Source of the DNA: Bacteroidales bacterium
GTDB taxonomy: Bacteria > Bacteroidota > Bacteroidia > Bacteroidales > GCA-2711565
Direction: 5' to 3'
Assembly (NCBI GenBank): GCA_028280405.1
Contig: JANQLW010000021.1
Location: 1-64,000 of the forward strand
DNA length: 64,000 bases
Every line of letters starts with the position of its first letter. The stretch's first letter is position 1. The notes beneath the pieces were generated by a model. It was not told the DNA's origin and did not search any database. It saw only the letters and a program-made list of their open reading frames with translations. The position numbers and the translations under genes were made by a program. This document shows, piece by piece, positions 58,225 through 64,000 of this stretch.

Positions 58225-59778
58225 ATGGATAAGGAATTAATTATAAATGCTAATTCATCAGAGGTTGAAATAGCGCTTTTGGAAGATAAATTCCTTGTTG
58301 AATTGCACAAAGAAAAGAACAACAACAACTATGCAGTTGGTGATGTTTACCTGGGAAGGGTGAAAAAGATAATGCCTGGATTAAATGCAGCTTTTGTTGA
58401 CGTGGCATATGAGAAAGATGCATTTCTTCATTATTTGGATTTAGGGCCACAAGTAAAATCGCTGAATAAATACAGTAGAACAGCACAGGCTTCTAATTCA
58501 GGAAACAGACCACAGCTAAGCAAATTTGAGCTTGAAGCTGATATCGAAAAAACCGGAAAAATAACCCAGGTTCTTACTTCTAATCAACAAGTGTTAGTCC
58601 AGATTGCTAAAGAACCGATCTCTACTAAAGGGCCCCGAATCTCCTCCGAAATATCTTTTGCAGGACGATTCCTCGTATTGGTGCCATTCTCTAACCGCAT
58701 TTCCATTTCTCAGAAAATTAAAAATGCGGACGAAAGAAATCGTCTGAAAAGATTGATTCAAAGTATTAAGCCAAATAACTTCGGAGTTATTATTCGTACA
58801 GTAGCCGAAAACAAAAAAGTAGCAGAACTCGATACAGATCTCAGAAACCTACTTGATAAATGGGAAGCTCTTACCAAAAGAATGGCTACGGCTAAAGCGC
58901 CTCAAAAAATTATAAGTGAACTGGATCGTACTTCCGCATTGTTAAGAGATTTAATGAATGAATCTTTTAATCATATTCATATTAATGATCCGGCACTTTA
59001 CGAAGAAACTAAAAGCTATATCCGCACCATTGCCCCTGATAAAGTGGATATTGTTAAGCTTTATAAGGGTAAAAGAAACATATTTGAACACTTTGGTATT
59101 GATAAACAAATCAAGAGTTCATTTGGCAAAACCGTGACAATAAAGAGTGGTGTTTACTTAATCATAGAGCATACTGAAGCGATGCACGTAATTGATGTGA
59201 ATAGTGGACATCGTGTTAAAAAGGAAAAAGATCAGGAACAAAATGCCCTTGAAGTTAATCTTGAGTCGGCTGTAGAAATTGCTCGCCAGTTAAGGTTAAG
59301 AGATATGGGTGGTATCATTGTAATCGACTTTATCGATATGCATGAAGGCAAAAATCGTCGTATTTTATTTCAAAAGTTGAAAGATGAAATGTCGAAAGAT
59401 CATGCAAAGCATACGATTTTGCCGCCAAGTAAATTTGGCCTTGTACAAATTACCCGTCAGCGAGTAAGGCCGGAAATGAATGTTGAAATTCTGGAAAAAT
59501 GCCCGGTTTGTGATGGCACGGGAAAAATTAAGCCAAGTATTATCTTCATTGACGAAATTGAAAATAATATTCGCTATTTATTGAATGACCAAAATGAAAG
59601 ATTCCTGAAAGTTGGATTGCATCCATACTTATATGCTTATGCTACTAAAGGATTATTTTCATTACGATTAAAATGGTTCTTCAAATATAAAAAATGGATT
59701 AAAATTCAATCAATGGCATCTTACCAATTGCTTGAATACCATTTCTTCAATAAAAGCGGAGATGAAATAATGATGTAG
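58225..59778 (+). CDS. rng: Ribonuclease E/G family protein
   Basis: VGDVYLGRVKKIMPGLNAAFVDVAYEKDAFLHY (S1), GGIIVIDFIDM, CPVCDGTGKI. Confidence 0.96.
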   Translation: MDKELIINANSSEVEIALLEDKFLVELHKEKNNNNYAVGDVYLGRVKKIMPGLNAAFVDVAYEKDAFLHYLDLGPQVKSLNKYSRTAQASNSGNRPQLSKFELEADIEKTGKITQVLTSNQQVLVQIAKEPISTKGPRISSEISFAGRFLVLVPFSNRISISQKIKNADERNRLKRLIQSIKPNNFGVIIRTVAENKKVAELDTDLRNLLDKWEALTKRMATAKAPQKIISELDRTSALLRDLMNESFNHIHINDPALYEETKSYIRTIAPDKVDIVKLYKGKRNIFEHFGIDKQIKSSFGKTVTIKSGVYLIIEHTEAMHVIDVNSGHRVKKEKDQEQNALEVNLESAVEIARQLRLRDMGGIIVIDFIDMHEGKNRRILFQKLKDEMSKDHAKHTILPPSKFGLVQITRQRVRPEMNVEILEKCPVCDGTGKIKPSIIFIDEIENNIRYLLNDQNERFLKVGLHPYLYAYATKGLFSLRLKWFFKYKKWIKIQSMASYQLLEYHFFNKSGDEIMM

Positions 59779-59863
59779 GTATTGATTTACCTGCATCATC
59801 TTCTTTATATAAAAACATTAATCAGAAAATTTAATACTAAGCAATTTTTATATTTTTGCATTC

Positions 59864-60859
59864 ATGGAAACAGTTGTAAGCGGAATCAGACCTACAGGAA
59901 ATTTACATTTAGGGAATTACTTTGGTGCAATCAAAAACTTTATTCGTATGCAGGAAGAAAATAATTGTTATTTCTTCATTGCAGATTATCATTCTTTAAC
60001 TACACATCCAACTCCTGAAAACTTACATGGGAATGTAAAACAGGTTTTGGCAGAATACCTTGCAACAGGACTTGATCCTGAAAAAGCAACTATTTACATA
60101 CAAAGTGATGTTCCTGAGGTTATTGAATTGTATTTGTTACTTAATATGAACGCCTATTTAGGGGAACTGGAGCGCGTAACTTCTTTTAAGGAAAAAGTTC
60201 GTAAGCAACCTGAAAATGTAAATGCCGGCTTATTGACTTATCCAACTTTAATGGCTGCTGATGTGATTATTCATAAAGCAGCAAAGGTTCCTGTTGGTAA
60301 AGATCAGGAGCAAAATCTGGAAATGATGAGAACATTTGCACGTCGTTTTAACAGAATGTATAAAGAAGATTATTTTCCGATTCCCAGTGCATATAATTTT
60401 GGAGAAGCCTTAGTGAAAATCCCTGGATTGGACGGAAGCGGAAAAATGGGAAAATCAGAAGGAGAAGGAAATGCTATTTTCTTGAATGATGAACCCAAAG
60501 TGTTGCAAAAGAAAATTATGCGTGCTGTTACTGATGCAGGACCAACGGAGATGGATCAGGAAAAACCGGAAGCGATTGAAAATTTGTTTACTTTGATGAA
60601 GGTCGTTTCTACTCCGGATACCCTTGAGCATTTTGACGATCTTTACAATAAATGTGAAATCAGATACGGAGATTTTAAAAAGCAGCTGGCTGAAGATATG
60701 CTGAAGTTTACAACGCCATTCCGTGAACGCATCCGGGATATTTATTCAAATACTGATTATTTGAGAAAAGTTGCTGCACAAGGTGCTGAGAAAGCAAGGG
60801 AAAGTGCTTCAAAAACAATTAAGGAAGTAAGAGAAATTATCGGATTCCGACAATTCTAA
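59864..60859 (+). CDS. trpS: Tryptophanyl-tRNA synthetase
   Basis: VVSGIRPTGNLHLGNYFGAIKNF (HIGH), GSGKMGKSEGEGN (KMSKS). Confidence 0.97.
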   Translation: METVVSGIRPTGNLHLGNYFGAIKNFIRMQEENNCYFFIADYHSLTTHPTPENLHGNVKQVLAEYLATGLDPEKATIYIQSDVPEVIELYLLLNMNAYLGELERVTSFKEKVRKQPENVNAGLLTYPTLMAADVIIHKAAKVPVGKDQEQNLEMMRTFARRFNRMYKEDYFPIPSAYNFGEALVKIPGLDGSGKMGKSEGEGNAIFLNDEPKVLQKKIMRAVTDAGPTEMDQEKPEAIENLFTLMKVVSTPDTLEHFDDLYNKCEIRYGDFKKQLAEDMLKFTTPFRERIRDIYSNTDYLRKVAAQGAEKARESASKTIKEVREIIGFRQF

Positions 60860-60860
60860 T

Positions 60861-62057
60861 ATGGGCCATCAAATAGATAATACAAAAGTAAAGCAGGAAA
60901 CAGCCGTTCTTATAGGAGTAGCTATTAAAGGGCAGGATGCTGACCGGGTAAATGAATACCTTGATGAGTTGGCCTTTTTGGTGGATACTGCCGGAGGATT
61001 ACCCGTTGCCCGTTTTACACAAAGTTTGGATTTTCCTAATCCTAAAACATTTGTTGGGAGTGGTAAGCTGGATGAGATTGCAACCTATATTGAAGAAAAC
61101 GAGGTTGACATGGCTGTATTTGATGATGAATTAAATCCATCACAGCTTCGAAATGTAGAAAAACTGCTTAATTGTAAAATCTTAGACCGAACCAATTTGA
61201 TCCTTGATATTTTTGCTAAGCGGGCCAGAACGGCACATGCAAGAACTCAGGTGGAATTAGCTCAATATAATTATCTTTTACCTCGATTAACACGAATGTG
61301 GACTCACCTTGAGCGTCAACGTGGAGGTATCGGAATGCGTGGGCCAGGTGAAACGGAGATTGAAACAGACCGCCGGATTATTCGTGATAAGATTTCTTTA
61401 TTAAAAAAGAAATTAGCTCAGATTGATAAACAAAAAATCACTCAACGGAAAAATCGTGAAAGTTTAATTCGTGTAGCTTTGGTTGGATATACCAATGTTG
61501 GAAAATCAACAATCATGAATTTGTTGAGCAAGTCGGAAGTGTTTGCAGAGAATAAATTATTTGCTACTCTTGATACTACGGTACGTAAAGTGGTTATAGA
61601 TAATCTTCCATTCCTTTTGACAGATACGGTTGGTTTTATCCGTAAACTTCCACATGGTTTGATTGAGTCATTTAAATCAACCCTGGATGAGGTAAGAGAA
61701 GCCGATGTTTTAATTCATGTGGTTGATATATCACATCCGGATTTTGAGGAGCAGATTAATATTGTGAATCAAACACTGGCTGATATTCATGTAGTTGAAA
61801 AACCGACTCTATTGGTATTCAATAAGATTGATGCATATACTTTTGTGGAAAAAGAAGAGGATGATTTGAGTCCGATGACGAAAGAAAACTATTCATTAGA
61901 AGAGTTAATGAATTCCTGGATGGCAAAAATTAATACCCCTTGTATTTTCATTTCTGCAACTGAAAAAGAAAATTATCATGAATTCCGTGACATCATTTAT
62001 AAGCATGTAAAGGAAATGCATGCGAAACGCTATCCGTACAATAACTTCCTTTATTAA
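60861..62057 (+). CDS. hflX: GTPase HflX
   Basis: RTAHARTQVELAQYNYLLPRLTRMWTHLERQRGGIGMRGPGETEIETDRR, GYTNVGKSTIMN. Confidence 0.97.
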   Translation: MGHQIDNTKVKQETAVLIGVAIKGQDADRVNEYLDELAFLVDTAGGLPVARFTQSLDFPNPKTFVGSGKLDEIATYIEENEVDMAVFDDELNPSQLRNVEKLLNCKILDRTNLILDIFAKRARTAHARTQVELAQYNYLLPRLTRMWTHLERQRGGIGMRGPGETEIETDRRIIRDKISLLKKKLAQIDKQKITQRKNRESLIRVALVGYTNVGKSTIMNLLSKSEVFAENKLFATLDTTVRKVVIDNLPFLLTDTVGFIRKLPHGLIESFKSTLDEVREADVLIHVVDISHPDFEEQINIVNQTLADIHVVEKPTLLVFNKIDAYTFVEKEEDDLSPMTKENYSLEELMNSWMAKINTPCIFISATEKENYHEFRDIIYKHVKEMHAKRYPYNNFLY

Positions 62058-62066
62058 ATAATTTGA

Positions 62067-62127
62067 AGGGCTAAAGCCCTAAATCTATTTCCAGATTCTA
62101 TCTTAAACCCGGAGCTAAAGCACCGGG
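62067..62127. repeat. Pair of REP-like palindromes sharing a GCTAAAGC core
   Basis: AGGGCTAAAGCCCT (62067-62080) and CCCGGAGCTAAAGCACCGGG (62108-62127). Confidence 0.8.
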
Positions 62128-62226
62128 CTAATAAACTTTAACAAAATCTTGTCCCGAAATTTCAGGATTGATACTTGATACTTGTTTCTAAAAATCTATC
62201 TTTGTCTCAGATAATTTACTCAACCA

Positions 62227-63846
62227 ATGAAAAAGATTCATCTGATCGCTTTAGGAGTGTTAAGCGGTGTTTTATTTGCTTTAGGATGGCCTTTAAGAGG
62301 ATTTCCATTTATCCTTTTTTTTGCCTTTATTCCTATTCTCTTTGTAGATGATTATTTGATCAAATTCAAAAACGACTTTAATCGGTTTAGTATTTTTTTC
62401 ATGCTGTATCCGGGTTTTTTTGTGTTTAATGCATTAACCGTTTATTGGATCTGGAATTCAACAATTTCCGGAGGAATAGGTGCCCTGTTTCTGAATTCCT
62501 TTTTTATGACTACTGCATTTACCCTGTATCATATAAGTAGAAGACAATTATATGGGTATCAAAAAGGAAGTTTTCTATTGCTCTTCTTTTGGATTGCGTT
62601 TGAATATTTTCATCTCGACTGGGAGTTGTCTTTCCCCTGGCTAAATCTTGGAAATGGATTTGCCATGCATCATAAATTGATCCAATGGTATGAGTATACA
62701 GGTACCTTGGGAGGCTCTTTCTGGATTGTTTTGGTCAATCTCTTGGTATATAAACTAATTCTTCGTTACAGAAAATATAAGTCATTTGGTATAGGTGAAT
62801 ATGTTTTGAGTGGAATTATGCTATTAGTCATTGTAATTCCCATTTTGATTTCTCTCAATATTTATAAGAATTATGAAGAGAACATAGATTCCTTAGATGT
62901 AGTTGTAACCCAGCCCAACCTTGATCCCTATAAAGAGCAATATAACTTACCTTACCGGACGGTAATAAGAAGAATCACAGATCTGACAGATAAAAAAATT
63001 GACAAAAATGTAGATTTTATTGTATGCCCCGAGTCTGCAAATCAACAGGATATTTTTGAGGATAGAATAGATTATTATGAGTCGAATCAAATGCTCAGAA
63101 GATATCTCCGTAAATATCCTGAAACGAAATTGATCATTGGTGCATCTACTTTTAGATTTGTAAACGGAAAAGATACCTTAAGTAATGCAACCAGATGGCA
63201 TTCAGTCGTAAAGAAACATTATTGGGCATTTAATACAGCCATGTATTTTGAAAAGAATGATCCTGTTCAATTATATCATAAATCCAAATTAACCCCGGGG
63301 GTTGAAAAGATGCCTAGCTGGGGTATTCTTAAGCCTCTTGAAAAATTTGCGATTGATCTAGGAGGAACAATAGGTACTTTAGCTACTGATGACAAGCGTA
63401 AGAACTTTGTGTCCAGAGATGGAACTAAAATAGCAACAGTTATTTGTTATGAGTCCATTTACGGTGAATTTGTTTCCCGTTTTGTTAAAAATGGTGCGCA
63501 TGTAATATTCATTATTACCAATGATGGATGGTGGGGTGATACTCCGGGTTATAAACAACATTTTTCAATGGCAAAACTCAGAGCGATTGAAAACAGACGT
63601 TCAATTGCGAGGTCTGCAAATACCGGAATTTCATGTTTTATAAATCAGAGAGGAGATGTTAGCCAACCTACAGAGTACTGGGTAAGAGATGTAATCCGTG
63701 AAAAAATCAACCTGAATAGCGAACTTACATTTTATACAGAGAATGGAGATTATATAGCAAGAATTTCTTCTTTGATAACAGTTTTGTTTATGCTGCTTGC
63801 AATATCTATGGGTATTATAAACAGTAGAAAAAAGCTGAAGAAATAA
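62227..63846 (+). CDS. lnt: Apolipoprotein N-acyltransferase
   Basis: TM N-terminus, CN-hydrolase domain: VVTQPNLDPYKEQYN, CPESANQQ, YHKSKLTPGVEKMP, VICYESIYGEF. Confidence 0.95.
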   Translation: MKKIHLIALGVLSGVLFALGWPLRGFPFILFFAFIPILFVDDYLIKFKNDFNRFSIFFMLYPGFFVFNALTVYWIWNSTISGGIGALFLNSFFMTTAFTLYHISRRQLYGYQKGSFLLLFFWIAFEYFHLDWELSFPWLNLGNGFAMHHKLIQWYEYTGTLGGSFWIVLVNLLVYKLILRYRKYKSFGIGEYVLSGIMLLVIVIPILISLNIYKNYEENIDSLDVVVTQPNLDPYKEQYNLPYRTVIRRITDLTDKKIDKNVDFIVCPESANQQDIFEDRIDYYESNQMLRRYLRKYPETKLIIGASTFRFVNGKDTLSNATRWHSVVKKHYWAFNTAMYFEKNDPVQLYHKSKLTPGVEKMPSWGILKPLEKFAIDLGGTIGTLATDDKRKNFVSRDGTKIATVICYESIYGEFVSRFVKNGAHVIFIITNDGWWGDTPGYKQHFSMAKLRAIENRRSIARSANTGISCFINQRGDVSQPTEYWVRDVIREKINLNSELTFYTENGDYIARISSLITVLFMLLAISMGIINSRKKLKK

Positions 63847-64000
63847 TTATTGGATAATTATTTTTTCTTTGAATATCTGATCTTCAGTTTCTAGTTTTAC
63901 GAAGTAATTTCCTTTTGACAAATGCTTTAGATTTAAACTTATAGTATGATCTCCAAATAATGTTTTATATTCTTTGAAATAACACATTTTGCCTGTCTGA
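63847..64000 (-). CDS. C-terminal fragment of a protein with T9SS type A sorting domain (runs off window)
   Basis: Manual reverse translation QTGKMCYFKEYKTLFGDHTISLNLKHLSKGNYFVKLETEDQIFKEKIIIQ*; GNYFVKL...K.IIIQ is T9SS CTD-like. Confidence 0.8.
   Translation of the reverse strand, partial: QTGKMCYFKEYKTLFGDHTISLNLKHLSKGNYFVKLETEDQIFKEKIIIQ

Noticed and set aside
1-64000. CRISPR array, retron, toxin-antitoxin or phage-defence island
   Set aside because: No regular repeat-spacer array, reverse transcriptase, paired toxin-antitoxin genes or defence nucleases seen; the lone XRE regulator (49194-49439) has no toxin neighbour

Overview
64 kb chromosomal window from a Bacteroidota (gliding/T9SS-type) genome. 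No rRNA, CRISPR array, prophage or recognisable transposase was found. Left end: a truncated SusD, a SusC with STN domain, a FecR anti-sigma factor and an ECF sigma-70, with an AlbA/ATP-binding regulator gene between sigma and anti-sigma. The rest is mostly housekeeping: a two-component system, pgi, purN, acpP-fabF-rnc, pheS, tdk, rsmI, polyprenyl synthetase, NrdJ, tatD, asparaginase, ExbB/ExbD, dusB, fhs, rpoN, asnS, DAHP synthase/chorismate mutase, corA, wza/wzc, gldD/gldE, ssb, mutY, HU, rng, trpS, hflX, lnt and a T9SS C-terminal domain at the edge. Two tRNA genes are present: Ser-GGA and one with a CAT anticodon. The most interesting signals are non-coding or very small: (1) an orphan ~200-nt unit with a sigma-54-like promoter, upstream TGTnCGAA-type repeats and a strong terminator; (2) a ~115-nt terminator-bounded candidate RNA divergent from a two-component operon, next to 10-bp-phased TTAAC repeats; (3) an 11-bp-phased TTACGCAA array beside the AlbA regulator and upstream of the FecR/Sus operon; (4) a duplicated tRNA 3' end with a second terminator; (5) a disrupted Cys-rich peptide frame plus terminator upstream of a 6-bladed propeller/thioredoxin-like pair; (6) two long-range 16-bp inverted repeats; (7) REP-like hairpins; (8) an in-frame (TATGGG)n repeat coding the Tyr tail of a BY-kinase. 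All family assignments come from reading motifs by eye. No database searches were run.
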